A stretch of 64,000 nucleotides of DNA, taken from assembly GCA_902490305.1 (NCBI GenBank), contig CABUDI010000002.1, forward strand, positions 1 through 64,000. The letters run 5' to 3'. The translations under genes and the position numbers were made by a program. The notes beneath the pieces are model-generated. The model saw only the letters and a program-made list of their open reading frames with translations. It had not been told where the DNA came from and made no database searches. The DNA comes from an uncultured Collinsella sp. Its GTDB lineage: Bacteria > Actinomycetota > Coriobacteriia > Coriobacteriales > Coriobacteriaceae. Of the stretch, positions 26,470-35,252 are shown in pieces. Each line of letters opens with the position of its first letter. The stretch's first letter is position 1.

Positions 26470-26588
26470 AAGTGAGTAGACTTTTTGGTGCAGGACGAGC
26501 ACAATGCATATCTTCCTTTGTAAAACCGCAGGTCACAGGGGTGGCGGTTTTGGGTGTGCTCGGCAGATCGTAAAAAGTCTACTCACTT
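26470..26588. repeat. 119-nt nested inverted repeat
   Basis: The outer 17-bp arms AAGTGAGTAGACTTTTT (26470-26486) and its exact complement (26572-26588) enclose GAGCACA/TGTGCTC and then AAAACCGC/GCGGTTTT, in nested order. The whole element would fold into one long rod. It lies in the 355-bp gap before the YitT gene, which otherwise holds nothing I can recognise. Confidence 0.75.
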
Positions 26589-26727
26589 GTAATTTGGGCC
26601 TCTGGTCGTGGGGGTTGCTGGTCCCGCTTTGGTTGTCGAGAGAGGGTGAATTGAAGCGCCCCCGCACGCTCCATGCTACAATCGCCGACATGCCTCACAA
26701 CTAGATTTGCCTTCGAAAGGAGCCCGC

Positions 26728-27735
26728 GTGGCGAACGCCATCGATCAGCTCACGGACCGCGTGCTCGTGCTCGGCCGCCTTACCATCGTCCGCCGCGCCA
26801 TTACTGCCGTGGCGGTCACGATTTCTGCCGTTCTCCAGACATTCCTGATCCAGGCGTTCATTCAACCCGCCGACCTGCTTCCGAGCGGCCTCACCGGCGT
26901 TGCGGTCCTGCTCGATCGCGTTACCTCGCTCGGCGGCGTTCACATCGACATCTCGCTCGGTATGCTCGCGCTCAACATTCCCGTGGCGCTCCTATGCTGG
27001 AGCGGCATTAGCAAGCGCTTCGTCATCTTCTCGATGATGCAGGTTGTGCTCTCGTCGCTGTTCCTCAACGTCTTTCACTTCGCTCCGTTTTTGGGTGACA
27101 AGATCATGCTCATCATTTTTGGCGGCGTGGTCTCGGGTCTGGGCGCTGCCATCGCGCTTAAATCCGGCGCATCCACCGGCGGCACCGACTTTATCGCGCT
27201 GTGGGTTTCCAACCACACGGGCAAGACCATCTGGGGCGTCATCTTTGGTTTCAACTGCTTTATCCTGGCGATCTTTGGTTTTATGTTTGGCTGGGACAAG
27301 GCGGCGTATTCCATCGTGTTCCAGTTTATTTCGACCAAGACCATCGACAGTTTCTATCGTCGCTACGATCGCGTGACGCTGCAGATCACGACGCGTAAGG
27401 CAGACGAGGTCATGACTGCCTACGTAAACCATTTTCAGCACGGCATTAGCTGCGCCGAGGTCGTCGGCGGATATAGCCGCGAAAAGATGTACCTGCTGAA
27501 CACCGTTGTCTCGACCTACGAGAGTCAGGACATTATCAAGCTGGTGTGCGACGTTGATTCCGGCGCCGTGATCAATGTGTTCCACACGCTCAACTTTGTG
27601 GGCGGCTGGTGGGGTGGTCATGTCGACGAGCCCATGCCCACGGCCGTTCCCGATCCCGACAAGCCCGCACGCATGGCCAGCAGGCAGGCGCGCCTCAGCG
27701 AACAGGACAGCCTGCAGCAGGACGACGGCAAGTAG
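26728..27735 (+). CDS. YitT-family membrane protein
   Basis: A 335-residue protein with about five N-terminal transmembrane helices (DUF161/YitT type, with GGTDFIALWVSN) and a cytoplasmic DUF2179-like C-terminal domain (around DRVTLQITTRKADEV and YSREKMYLLNTVVSTYE). The function of YitT proteins is poorly known; small-molecule or ion transport has been suggested. GTG at 26728 has AAAGGAG 6 nt upstream; translation from 26707 would lack a site. A hydrophilic C-terminal tail follows. A strong terminator comes next. Confidence 0.85.
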   Translation: MANAIDQLTDRVLVLGRLTIVRRAITAVAVTISAVLQTFLIQAFIQPADLLPSGLTGVAVLLDRVTSLGGVHIDISLGMLALNIPVALLCWSGISKRFVIFSMMQVVLSSLFLNVFHFAPFLGDKIMLIIFGGVVSGLGAAIALKSGASTGGTDFIALWVSNHTGKTIWGVIFGFNCFILAIFGFMFGWDKAAYSIVFQFISTKTIDSFYRRYDRVTLQITTRKADEVMTAYVNHFQHGISCAEVVGGYSREKMYLLNTVVSTYESQDIIKLVCDVDSGAVINVFHTLNFVGGWWGGHVDEPMPTAVPDPDKPARMASRQARLSEQDSLQQDDGK

Positions 27736-27776
27736 GGTATTGGCATTTTGCCGGCCTGGCGCAATCCTGTCCGCTT

Positions 27777-27812
27777 GAGTCTCCCGAAAGCCTCGCTGCT
27801 TTCGGGAGACTC
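27777..27812 (+). terminator. 15-bp hairpin terminator after YitT gene
   Basis: GAGTCTCCCGAAAGC (27777-27791) pairs perfectly with GCTTTCGGGAGACTC (27798-27812), followed by GTTT. Confidence 0.8.
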
Positions 27813-27818
27813 TCGTTT

Positions 27819-27868
27819 GCCCAGATAAAACCTGCCAAAATGAAGCTGCCGCTTTTTGGTAGGGAGGG
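27819..27868. repeat. dispersed hairpin repeat, GGGACAGG-loop family, copy 3
   Basis: It starts GCCCAGATAAAACCTGCC like the copy at 25684 and keeps arms CCTGCCAAAA / TTTTTGGTAGG, but the loop has diverged to AAGCTGCCGC. Confidence 0.55.
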
Positions 27869-27905
27869 TGTACCGTTTTATCAATATGAGGTAACATGAA
27901 ACTAG

Positions 27906-27920
27906 ACGTTATATACGTAT
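27906..27920 (+). promoter_or_regulatory. ACGTTATATACGTAT element
   Basis: A near-palindromic element about 35 bp before the GntR start, related to the TATAACGT elements of the PTS genes; it may be an autoregulatory site. Confidence 0.4.
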
Positions 27921-27955
27921 TAGTTATTTCAATATTTCGATAAGATTGATTAGAT

Positions 27956-28675
27956 ATGCCTGCGCCCAAAAATGCACCGCTTTACCAGCAGATTTATGAC
28001 GAAATCAAGGACGCGATCGAGAAAGGTGTTTATGCACCCAAGGAGCGTATTCCGTCCGAGCTTGAGCTAGCCGAGCAGTACGACGTGAGCCGCATTACGG
28101 TGCGCCGCGCCGTCGAGGAGCTGTGCTCCGATGGCTACCTGGTTAAGCAGCAGGGCCGTGGCACCTTTGTCTCCACGCCGCACATCAACCGCCAGTTCCA
28201 CGCTTCGACGCTGCAGACGTTTACCGCGCTGTGTGCCGATAATGACATGAAGGCGGGCGCGCATGTGGTCGATCGCCAGATTGTGCCGGCACGTCAAAAC
28301 GAGATGGAGTTCTTTGGCCTGCAGAAGGACGCGCTGCTGCTGCACATCAAGCGCGTGCGTACGGCCGACGGCGAGCCCATTTTTGAGGAGAACATCTTTG
28401 TGCCGTTTGACGCCTACCGTGAGCTGTTGACGGCCGATCTTGAGGACAAGTCGATTTTTTCCGAGGTCGAGCGTGTTGGCGGAACGCCGATTGTCTCGGT
28501 TGGCTACCGCACGGTCGAGGCCGTTCGTGCCAATACCGAGCAGGCGGCCGAGCTGGGCATCGCTCCGCACGATCCACTGCTCAACCTGCGTGCCGGCTTT
28601 ATCGGCCCCAATGGCGAGCCGGTCCTGATGGGTAAGCAGTACTACGTGGGATCGCGCTACGTTATGGTGATGTAG
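27956..28675 (+). CDS. GntR/HutC-family transcriptional regulator
   Basis: A 239-residue GntR winged-helix protein (PLYQQIYDEIKDAIEKGVYA start; LELAEQYDVSRITVRRAVEE; wing QGRGTFVS) with a UTRA effector domain. No strong ribosome site lies before the ATG at 27956. The sequence resembles the regulator at 30991, with shared blocks such as VSRITVRRAVEEL and MVPFDA/VLADH-type segments, suggesting paralogues. It stands between the YitT gene and a family A repeat, so its targets are probably distant, such as the PTS or SIS genes with similar promoter elements. Confidence 0.86.
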   Translation: MPAPKNAPLYQQIYDEIKDAIEKGVYAPKERIPSELELAEQYDVSRITVRRAVEELCSDGYLVKQQGRGTFVSTPHINRQFHASTLQTFTALCADNDMKAGAHVVDRQIVPARQNEMEFFGLQKDALLLHIKRVRTADGEPIFEENIFVPFDAYRELLTADLEDKSIFSEVERVGGTPIVSVGYRTVEAVRANTEQAAELGIAPHDPLLNLRAGFIGPNGEPVLMGKQYYVGSRYVMVM

Positions 28676-28813
28676 GTTACGCGGTTTTGCCAAACCGCGT
28701 AACGGCTTGACGCTGCAAACGCCCCTAAGCGGCAATCTGACGTTCAATCGTCGGTCGCGTACCAAAGTACGCTTCCCTCCTCTTTCACGTCACCTTGCTC
28801 GCTTAGGGGCGTT
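28676..28813 (+). repeat. structured 3' repeat, family A copy 2
   Basis: It begins directly after the GntR stop with hairpin GTTACGCGGTTT/AAACCGCGTAAC. The outer arms AACGCCCCTAAGCG (28718-28731) and CGCTTAGGGGCGTT (28800-28813) pair perfectly with a sequence different from the other copies. The inner hairpin is also different (GCGTAC/GTACGC). The blocks CAATCTGACG and TTTCACGTCACCTTG are kept. Confidence 0.75.
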
Positions 28814-28862
28814 TTCGCTGACTTTTGCTCAACCTGCGGGATTTCCGCGCTTGTCAAGAGAC

Positions 28863-28917
28863 TAGTCGTTGGGGACGTTCTTAAACGACTGGTCATTCAA
28901 GAACGTCCCCAATGACT
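28863..28917. repeat. hairpin repeat, family B copy 2
   Basis: AGTCGTTGGGGACGTTCTT pairs with AAGAACGTCCCCAATGACT with one wobble. It is the counterpart of 20346. With the family A repeat it fills the gap before recQ, in which I see no gene. Confidence 0.7.
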
Positions 28918-29008
28918 ACCCGCAGAATGAGCGTGGCCGACAGCCGCGCGGCACCGGTCCGCGTGGCGGCGTATAATCGGCGGCAGATGATTCTGACGTT
29001 AGGAAACC

Positions 29009-30988
29009 ATGACCGATAGCATGCAGCAGATGGCGCTCGACACGCTCGGCGCCTATTTTGGCTACACCTCGTTTCGCCCGGGACAGGATCGCATGGTGGA
29101 TGCGATCCTTGCCGGCCGCGATGCGCTCGGCGTTATGCCCACAGGCGCCGGCAAGTCCATTTGCTACCAGGTGCCTGCGCTTATGCTGCCCGGCATCACC
29201 TTTGTGGTGAGCCCGTTGCTGTCGCTTATGGAGGACCAGACCCGCGCGCTGCTCGCGGCGGGTGCGCGCCCCAGTTATCTCAACTCCAGTCTTACCCCGG
29301 CTCAGCAAAATACCGTGCTCAAGCGGGCGCGCGAGGGCCGTTATCAGCTTATGTACGTGGCACCCGAGCGTCTGCTCGAGCCGCGCTTTTTAGCCTTTGC
29401 GCAGGAAGCCGCGGCCGAAGGCGGCATAGGCGTGCCACTCGTGGCCATTGACGAGGCTCACTGCGTGAGCCAGTGGGGCCAGGATTTCCGTCCCGCTTAC
29501 CTGCAGATTCGTGAGTTTATCGATTCGCTGCCGCGGCGCCCCATCGTGGCGGCCTTTACCGCCACGGCGACCGAGCGTGTACGCGCCGATATCCAGCAAA
29601 TGCTCGGCCTGCAAAACCCGGCGACCGTGGTGACGGGCTTCGACCGCAAGAACCTCTACTTCGGTTGCGAAGAGATGGGCGACAAGGCCAAGACCGCGTG
29701 GGTGCGCGACTATGTGATCGCGCATTCGAGTGAGAGCGGCATCGTGTATTGCTCGACCCGCAAGACGGTCGACGCGCTGGCAGGCGAGCTTGCCGAGGCA
29801 CTGGGCCCCAGCGGCATTCGCGTGGGCCGCTACCATGCCGGCATGGGCAACGATGCCCGCCGCCAGAGTCAGCGTGCCTTTATCGACGACGACATTCAGG
29901 TGATGGTTGCCACCAACGCCTTTGGCATGGGTATCGACAAGCCCAACGTGCGCTATGTGATTCACAACAACGTGCCCGAGAGCATCGAGGCGTACTACCA
30001 AGAGGCAGGCCGCGCTGGCCGCGATGGCGATCCGGCCAGCTGTCACTTGCTGTGGAACGGTAACGATTTTCGCATGCGCCGCTTTTTGATCGACCGCGGC
30101 GATGCGGCCGACGAGGCGCTTGACGACGAGCAGCGCGCGTGGGCGCTCCAGAACCGTTATCGCCTGCTCAGCCAGATGGAGGGCTACTGCAATACCACCG
30201 GCTGCCTGCGCGAATACATGCTGCGCTACTTTGGCGACGAAGCCGCGGCCGAGCATGCGGTTGCGGCTGCTGCGGGCGGCACCGCAGACGACGCCGAGGG
30301 CTGCGGCAACTGCAGCAACTGCCTTACGCAGTTCGAGGTCGAGGACGTCACCGATATGGCCCGCGCCGCTGTGCGCTATGTGGCCGCGCGTCCCATGCGC
30401 TTTGGCAAGTCGCTGATCGCCGATGTGCTTCACGGCGGCAACACCGAGCGCATTCGCCAGATGCATCTGGACGAGGACCGCGGCTACGGTGAGCTGTCGG
30501 GCGAATCGGTCGGGCGCATCAAGGACATCATCGGCCAGCTGTGCGGCCGCGGTTACTTGGCCACCTCGCAGGGGCAGTACCCGGTCGTGGGGCTGGGCCC
30601 GCGTGCCATCGAGGTCGAGGACGAGGCGTTCGCCTTTACCGTTAAACGTCGCGCGTCCAAGCGCAAGGCCTCGGCCCGCGCCCGCCGTGCGGTTGATCTG
30701 CTGCGCGAGGAGGCCGAGCTGGATCAGCGCCCGCGCGTGGGTGACGATGCCGAGCTGTTCGAGCGCCTGCGCGCCCTCCGCAAGGAGATCTCGACGGAGC
30801 TGGAGATGGCGCCGTATATGGTCTTCTCCGACAAGGCCCTGCGCGGCTTGTGCCGCCTGCGCCCGCAGACACGCGACGAGCTGATCCAGGTCAACGGCAT
30901 TGGCGAGAAAAAGGCCGACGCCTTTGGCGAGCAGTTTATGGCGGCGATTGAAGAGTTTGAGTCCGAGCATGCGCGGGATGGAGCGTAA
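29009..30988 (+). CDS. recQ: ATP-dependent DNA helicase RecQ
   Basis: A 659-residue helicase. Walker A is in MPTGAGKSICYQ (near residue 45), the DEAH box is in AIDEAHCVSQWG (near 150), motif VI lies around QEAGRAGRDG, the RecQ zinc-binding cysteines are around CGNCSNC (about 433), then an RQC winged helix and a C-terminal HRDC domain (about 575-650). RecQ unwinds recombination intermediates and secondary structures. It is followed 2 nt later by a GntR gene, an odd pairing that probably reflects transcription read-through rather than shared function. Confidence 0.95.
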   Translation: MTDSMQQMALDTLGAYFGYTSFRPGQDRMVDAILAGRDALGVMPTGAGKSICYQVPALMLPGITFVVSPLLSLMEDQTRALLAAGARPSYLNSSLTPAQQNTVLKRAREGRYQLMYVAPERLLEPRFLAFAQEAAAEGGIGVPLVAIDEAHCVSQWGQDFRPAYLQIREFIDSLPRRPIVAAFTATATERVRADIQQMLGLQNPATVVTGFDRKNLYFGCEEMGDKAKTAWVRDYVIAHSSESGIVYCSTRKTVDALAGELAEALGPSGIRVGRYHAGMGNDARRQSQRAFIDDDIQVMVATNAFGMGIDKPNVRYVIHNNVPESIEAYYQEAGRAGRDGDPASCHLLWNGNDFRMRRFLIDRGDAADEALDDEQRAWALQNRYRLLSQMEGYCNTTGCLREYMLRYFGDEAAAEHAVAAAAGGTADDAEGCGNCSNCLTQFEVEDVTDMARAAVRYVAARPMRFGKSLIADVLHGGNTERIRQMHLDEDRGYGELSGESVGRIKDIIGQLCGRGYLATSQGQYPVVGLGPRAIEVEDEAFAFTVKRRASKRKASARARRAVDLLREEAELDQRPRVGDDAELFERLRALRKEISTELEMAPYMVFSDKALRGLCRLRPQTRDELIQVNGIGEKKADAFGEQFMAAIEEFESEHARDGA

Positions 30989-30990
30989 CG

Positions 30991-31746
30991 ATGGCATTCG
31001 ACGATAAAACCGACCGTACTGACGTGTCCGCCGTGCCGCTGTACCAGCAGGTCATGGACGACCTAAAGGGCGAGATCGCACACGGCGTGTACGCTGCCGG
31101 CTCGCGCATTCCTTCCGAGATGGAGCTCGCGAAGTCCTACGGCGTGGGGCGCGTCACCGTGCGCCGCGCCATCGAGGAGCTGTCGCGTGCGGGATATCTC
31201 AACCGCCAGCAGGGGAGGGGCACGTTTGTGTGCGCTCCCAAGCTCAAGCGCAAGATTGTCCAGAAGGGTGACGTCCAGAGCTTTACTGAGGGTTGTGCTG
31301 CCAACGACATGGTGCCGGGTGCGCGTCTGGTGTCGCGCACGGTGGTCGCAGCGACGCACGAGGATGCGGCGTTCTTTGGCGTGGAGCCCGGCTGCGAGCT
31401 TATCGTGGTCGAACGCGTGCGCACAGCCGACGGCATCCCTGTCATGCTTGAGAACAACGCCTTTGTGCTCGCCGACCATCCCTATCTGCAGACGCTTGCC
31501 GACAAGAACCTCACGGACAATTCCATCTTTGCGCTCGTTGCCGAGCATTCGGGTCGCGCGCCGCTCAAGTCCGACCCCTGCACCGTGGAGATTGCGCTTG
31601 CCGATGCTCAGACGGCCCCGCTGCTGGAGGTGCCGGTCGGTGAGCCGCTCTTCTATATGGAGGCCTACTTTACCGACGCCGGTGGGCGCCCTTTACTGCT
31701 CGGCCGCCAAAAGATCGTGGGCTCGCGCTACGTCTTCGACATCTAA
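30991..31746 (+). CDS. GntR/HutC-family transcriptional regulator
   Basis: A 251-residue GntR-UTRA regulator (VPLYQQVMDDLKGEIAHGVY; YGVGRVTVRRAIEE; QGRGTFVC). It starts 2 nt after the recQ stop with GGAG just upstream. The SIS gene lies 144 bp downstream on the same strand, and the gap holds two 20-bp near-identical sites based on ATAGAACAAC, the likely operators. It is therefore probably the local regulator of that SIS gene. Confidence 0.87.
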   Translation: MAFDDKTDRTDVSAVPLYQQVMDDLKGEIAHGVYAAGSRIPSEMELAKSYGVGRVTVRRAIEELSRAGYLNRQQGRGTFVCAPKLKRKIVQKGDVQSFTEGCAANDMVPGARLVSRTVVAATHEDAAFFGVEPGCELIVVERVRTADGIPVMLENNAFVLADHPYLQTLADKNLTDNSIFALVAEHSGRAPLKSDPCTVEIALADAQTAPLLEVPVGEPLFYMEAYFTDAGGRPLLLGRQKIVGSRYVFDI

Positions 31747-31755
31747 CGTCCACAG

Positions 31756-31775
31756 ATAGAACAACATAGAACAAC
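31756..31775. promoter_or_regulatory. candidate operator ATAGAACAAC x2, copy 1
   Basis: Tandem ATAGAACAAC units (31756-31765 and 31766-31775, the second beginning with a C-to-A step as ACATAGAACA) recur at 31818 with 18 of 20 matches. It lies between the GntR stop and the SIS gene. Confidence 0.5.
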
Positions 31776-31817
31776 TTTGCTAAGATGACTTCACGGGCGT
31801 TGTTGCACGTGTTATAA

Positions 31818-31837
31818 ATAGGACAACATAGAACGAC
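31818..31837. promoter_or_regulatory. candidate operator ATAGAACAAC x2, copy 2
   Basis: ATAGGACAACATAGAACGAC lies 54 bp before the SIS start, close to an AT-rich stretch TTATAAATA that may be the -10 region. Confidence 0.5.
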
Positions 31838-31890
31838 AGCAGGTACGAGCTGCCGTCGCTCAAGGCCGCCCCACAAGGAGGAACATCAGG

Positions 31891-32859
31891 ATGAACGCAC
31901 ATGATCTGGTTCAGGAAATCATCGAGCGCAAAGGCAGGATCAAGAACGTCTTTTGGATCGCTTGTGGCGGTTCGATGATCGACCTGATGCCGGCCAACGA
32001 GCTGCTCAAGCGCGAAGCCACCACGTTTACCTCGGCGGTCTACACGGCACGCGAGTTTTGCCTGATGGCCCCCAAGAGCCTAGGGCCGAAGTCGCTCGTC
32101 ATCGCCTGCAGCCACAGCGGCAACACGCAGGAGGTCGTCGACGGCTGCGAGATGGCGCTGGCCGCCGGTGCCGAGGTCGTCGCCATGACCGACTGCGAGG
32201 GCTCCAAGATCGACAACGGCAAGTGGACCACCTGGGTCTACCCCTGGGGCGAGGGCGTGCCGCAGGCCGAGGTGCCTCAGGGTATCGGCGCTCTGATCGC
32301 CGCCGAGCTGCTCGACCAGCAGGAAGGCTACGAGGCACTCGCCGACATGTACGCCGGCCTTAAACAGATGGATGCGCTGCTGCCCGCCGCTCGCGAGAAG
32401 GTCAACGCCGAGCTGGGCGCCCGCTTTGCCGAGCTCTGCCAGCAGCACAAGTTCTTCTATATCCTGGGCTCCGGCCCCAACTTTAGCCAGACCTACGCCA
32501 TGGCCATCTGCTCGCTCATGGAGATGCAGTGGCAGCACTGCTGCTATATCCACTCCGGCGAGTATTTCCACGGCCCCTTCGAGGCCACCGAGCCCGGCGT
32601 GTTCTACTTTGTGCAGCTTGGCGCGGGCGAGTGCCGCCCCATGGAGGAGCGCGCCCTTGCGTTCCTCAACACGCACACCGATACGATTATGGTGCTCGAC
32701 GCGCTTGAGTACGGCGTGGGCGACGTGCCCGCCAGCGTGCGTTCGTACCTGGAGCCGATCTTCTTCTACGCGATGAGCTGCGAGCTGCGTGCCGCCCGCG
32801 GCAAGGTGTTCGACCACAGCCCCGAGATTCGTCGCTACATGGGCATCGAGCAGTACTAG
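31891..32859 (+). CDS. SIS-domain sugar-amine 6-phosphate deglycase, third type
   Basis: A 322-residue protein with two SIS folds (ACGGSMIDLMPANELL; LGSGPNFSQTYAMA). Glu211 (in MEMQWQH) and His227 (in GEYFHGPFE) keep the 16-residue catalytic spacing. The tail is RRYMGIEQY, lacking the Lys of most paralogues. No PTS gene is adjacent, so it must use phosphorylated substrate made elsewhere or act on another sugar-amine. A perfect AAGGAGGA site lies upstream. Its neighbour GntR gene and paired operators point to substrate-specific induction. Confidence 0.82.
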   Translation: MNAHDLVQEIIERKGRIKNVFWIACGGSMIDLMPANELLKREATTFTSAVYTAREFCLMAPKSLGPKSLVIACSHSGNTQEVVDGCEMALAAGAEVVAMTDCEGSKIDNGKWTTWVYPWGEGVPQAEVPQGIGALIAAELLDQQEGYEALADMYAGLKQMDALLPAAREKVNAELGARFAELCQQHKFFYILGSGPNFSQTYAMAICSLMEMQWQHCCYIHSGEYFHGPFEATEPGVFYFVQLGAGECRPMEERALAFLNTHTDTIMVLDALEYGVGDVPASVRSYLEPIFFYAMSCELRAARGKVFDHSPEIRRYMGIEQY

Positions 32860-32910
32860 GTACCGGGAAAAGTATTCACCTTCGATTCGCAAGCGAACAG
32901 CGTGCGTAAA

Positions 32911-32949
32911 AAGCGGGCCGCGCCGGTGGGTTTCCGGCGCGGCCCGCTT
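32911..32949 (-). terminator. 16-bp terminator between SIS and dehydrogenase genes
   Basis: AAGCGGGCCGCGCCGG (32911-32926) pairs perfectly with 32934-32949. The T-run (TTTTT) is on the minus-strand side, so it ends the leftward dehydrogenase transcript; it probably also stops the SIS transcript. Confidence 0.85.
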
Positions 32950-32990
32950 AGTATCGCGCTTCGATTCGCAAGGTTGCGGCAGCCAGCGGC

Positions 32991-33968
32991 CTACTTTGCG
33001 TCGTAGGCCTCGGCGTCCCACCAGTCGAGCTGGGCGATGTTGTCACGGATGTGCTGGCAGCTCTTGTGGAAGCCCTCGAGCTCGTGCTCGGACAGGTCCA
33101 GCGTATAGACCTCCTCGACGCCCTCGGCACCGATCACGCACGGCAGGGAGGTAAAGATGCCCTCTTCGCCATACTGGCCGGTCATGAGCGTGGAGGCGGA
33201 AAGCACGGCGTGCTCGTTGTGCAGCACGGCGGCGCAGACGCGCGCGGCGGAGTTGGCGACGGCGTACTCGGTGCACTGCTTGCCCTGGTAGGTCACATAG
33301 CCGCCCTTGCGCGCGAGCTCCTCGACCTCCATGTGGTCAAAGGCGTACTTGTCGGGGTTTTCGGCCTGAAGCTCGTTGAGGCTCTTGCCGGCGATGGTCG
33401 CGGCCTTAAAGGCGGCAAGCTGGCTAAAGCCGTGCTCGCCGATCATGTAGGCGTCGATGGACTTGGGGCTCACGCCGACCTTCTTGGAGATCTCGGTGCG
33501 CAGGCGGGCGGAGTCCAGGCCGCAGCCCGAGCCGATGATCTTCTTGGGATCGTAGCCGGTCAGGTGCCACAGCTCGGTGCACACGACGTCGCAGGGGTTG
33601 GAGATGCTCACGAAGATGCCGTCAAAGCCGGCGTCGACGATGCGTTTGGCAAAGGTGCGGGCGGCGTCGGTGGTAAAGAACAGCTCGCCGTCGCGGTTGC
33701 CGGCGGCCAGCGCGACCTTGCCGGCGGCGTTGACGATGACGTCGCAGCAGGCCAGCTCCTCGTAGTGGTCGTAGCAGTTGACGATCTTGGTGTTATACGG
33801 GACAAACGAAAGGGAGTCGCGCAGGTCCTGGACCTCGGACGTCACCTTGGCCTCGTTGATATCACACAGGTACAGCTCGTCGGCAATGCCCTGCATAAGC
33901 AGGCTGTTGGCGACATGTGCTCCTACGTGGCCCTGGCCGACCACACCGATCTTACGCGTCTGGTACAT
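32991..33968 (-). CDS. L-lactate / L-2-hydroxyisocaproate dehydrogenase
   Basis: A 325-residue NAD-dependent 2-hydroxyacid dehydrogenase of the lactate/malate family. The NAD loop is GQGHVG (residues 11-16), Asp36 should bind the adenosine ribose, and the active-site set includes Asp152/Arg155 in LDSARLR and His179 in GEHGFSQ. The substrate loop AAGKVALAAGNRDG is closer to hydroxyisocaproate dehydrogenases than to classical lactate dehydrogenase. It would regenerate NAD in fermentation. AAAGGA lies 8 nt before the ATG at 33968; the longer frame to 34007 is rejected. Confidence 0.85.
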   Translation of the reverse strand: MYQTRKIGVVGQGHVGAHVANSLLMQGIADELYLCDINEAKVTSEVQDLRDSLSFVPYNTKIVNCYDHYEELACCDVIVNAAGKVALAAGNRDGELFFTTDAARTFAKRIVDAGFDGIFVSISNPCDVVCTELWHLTGYDPKKIIGSGCGLDSARLRTEISKKVGVSPKSIDAYMIGEHGFSQLAAFKAATIAGKSLNELQAENPDKYAFDHMEVEELARKGGYVTYQGKQCTEYAVANSAARVCAAVLHNEHAVLSASTLMTGQYGEEGIFTSLPCVIGAEGVEEVYTLDLSEHELEGFHKSCQHIRDNIAQLDWWDAEAYDAK

Positions 33969-34179
33969 ATATGTATCCTTTCGGCCGAGTTTTTCGCGTC
34001 GAACCATTGTAGCGTCCTGCCGTCACTTTGCTAGGCTAAAGCGAAGTAGTTTTTTGGGACATGCTTTAATCTCTACTTTTGGAGCGATTTGGGCCGCTGA
34101 CGGCATCGCTGGGCGATGTGCTCGCGCGGATGGGGCCGCTCGTTGTACCATAGCTGCAACTGACTCGTAAGGAGCATCC

Positions 34180-35106
34180 ATGCCCATTCGCATCCCCGAC
34201 GCCCTCCCTGCCGCCGCGCAGCTCGAGAGCGAGAACATCTTTGTCATGACCGAGTACCGCGCGTTGCACCAGGACATCCGTCCGCTGCGCGTGCTCATCC
34301 TCAACCTCATGCCCACCAAGATCGCCACCGAGACGCAAATCATGCGCAAGCTCTCCAATACGCCGCTGCAGGTGGAGGTGGACCTGCTGCGCACCAAGAC
34401 GCACGAGGCCACGCACGTAAGCGCCGGCCACCTGGAGACGTTCTACCGCACGTTCGACGACATCCGCGACATCCACTACGACGGCCTGATCATCACGGGC
34501 GCGCCGGTGGAGCAGATGCCGTTCGAAGAGGTCGACTACTGGCCCGAACTCTGCCAGATCATGGATTGGTCCACCACGCACGTGCACTCCACGCTGCACA
34601 TTTGTTGGGGCGCACAGGCCGGCCTGTACCATCATTACGGTATCCAGAAGTACGATCTACCGGCAAAGGCGAGTGGCGTGTTCGAGCATTATCTGGTGAA
34701 GCCGCAAAGCCCGCTGGTCCGCGGCTTCGACGACCGCTTCTATGCCGTGCATTCGCGCAACACCGATGTGCGCCGCGAGGACGTGGAGGCCGAGCCGCAG
34801 CTTGAGGTCGTGGCCGTGTCCGACGAGGTGGGCTTGTACATCGTCAAGTCGACCGACAGCCGCCGCTTCTTTGTCTTTGGCCATCCCGAGTACGATACCG
34901 ACACGTTGCGCCTGGAGTACGAGCGCGACGTGAAGCGCGGGCTCAACCCCCAGGTGCCGGCGCATTACTTCCCAGGTGACGACCCCACCGCCGAGCCGCG
35001 CAACGTCTGGCGCAGCCAGGCTCAGCTGCTCTACACCAACTGGCTCAACTACTACGTCTACCAGACCACGCCCTACGACCTAGCCCGAGCCGGCGAGGAG
35101 CACTAG
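34180..35106 (+). CDS. metA: homoserine O-acetyltransferase (MetA family)
   Basis: A 308-residue MetA-family acyltransferase that activates homoserine for methionine synthesis. The catalytic nucleophile is Cys142 in LHICWGAQAG, with His235 and Glu237 in FGHPEYD. Residue 111 is Glu (in TGAPVEQ), the residue known from Bacillus MetA to favour acetyl-CoA over succinyl-CoA, so the product is probably O-acetylhomoserine despite the name. AAGGAG precedes the ATG. No SAM riboswitch is visible in the 211-bp gap. A terminator-like repeat follows. Confidence 0.93.
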   Translation: MPIRIPDALPAAAQLESENIFVMTEYRALHQDIRPLRVLILNLMPTKIATETQIMRKLSNTPLQVEVDLLRTKTHEATHVSAGHLETFYRTFDDIRDIHYDGLIITGAPVEQMPFEEVDYWPELCQIMDWSTTHVHSTLHICWGAQAGLYHHYGIQKYDLPAKASGVFEHYLVKPQSPLVRGFDDRFYAVHSRNTDVRREDVEAEPQLEVVAVSDEVGLYIVKSTDSRRFFVFGHPEYDTDTLRLEYERDVKRGLNPQVPAHYFPGDDPTAEPRNVWRSQAQLLYTNWLNYYVYQTTPYDLARAGEEH

Positions 35107-35136
35107 GCTACGGCTGCTGCTGTGCCGGCGGCGTGA

Positions 35137-35252
35137 CGAGCGTGGATATCCGGACGGACGAGCGTGGATTTTCGGACATTTACAAATCGAGCGTGGATAA
35201 TCTCCCACTTTTGGCTTGAAACTAGGCTCAAAACGGGAGATTATCCACGCTC
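35137..35252. repeat. dispersed repeat family D, copy A
   Basis: Two tandem GACGAGCGTGGAT-type units (35137 and 35157) precede an 18-bp perfect hairpin, GAGCGTGGATAATCTCCC (35189-35206) with its complement at 35235-35252, followed by ATTTTTTAGG. It likely terminates metA. A near-identical copy lies at 36538, and the gene between them is thus flanked by direct repeats. Confidence 0.75.

Noticed and set aside
34008..34179. A SAM riboswitch before metA
   Set aside because: I could not find the conserved SAM riboswitch cores or a terminator/antiterminator pair in the gap.
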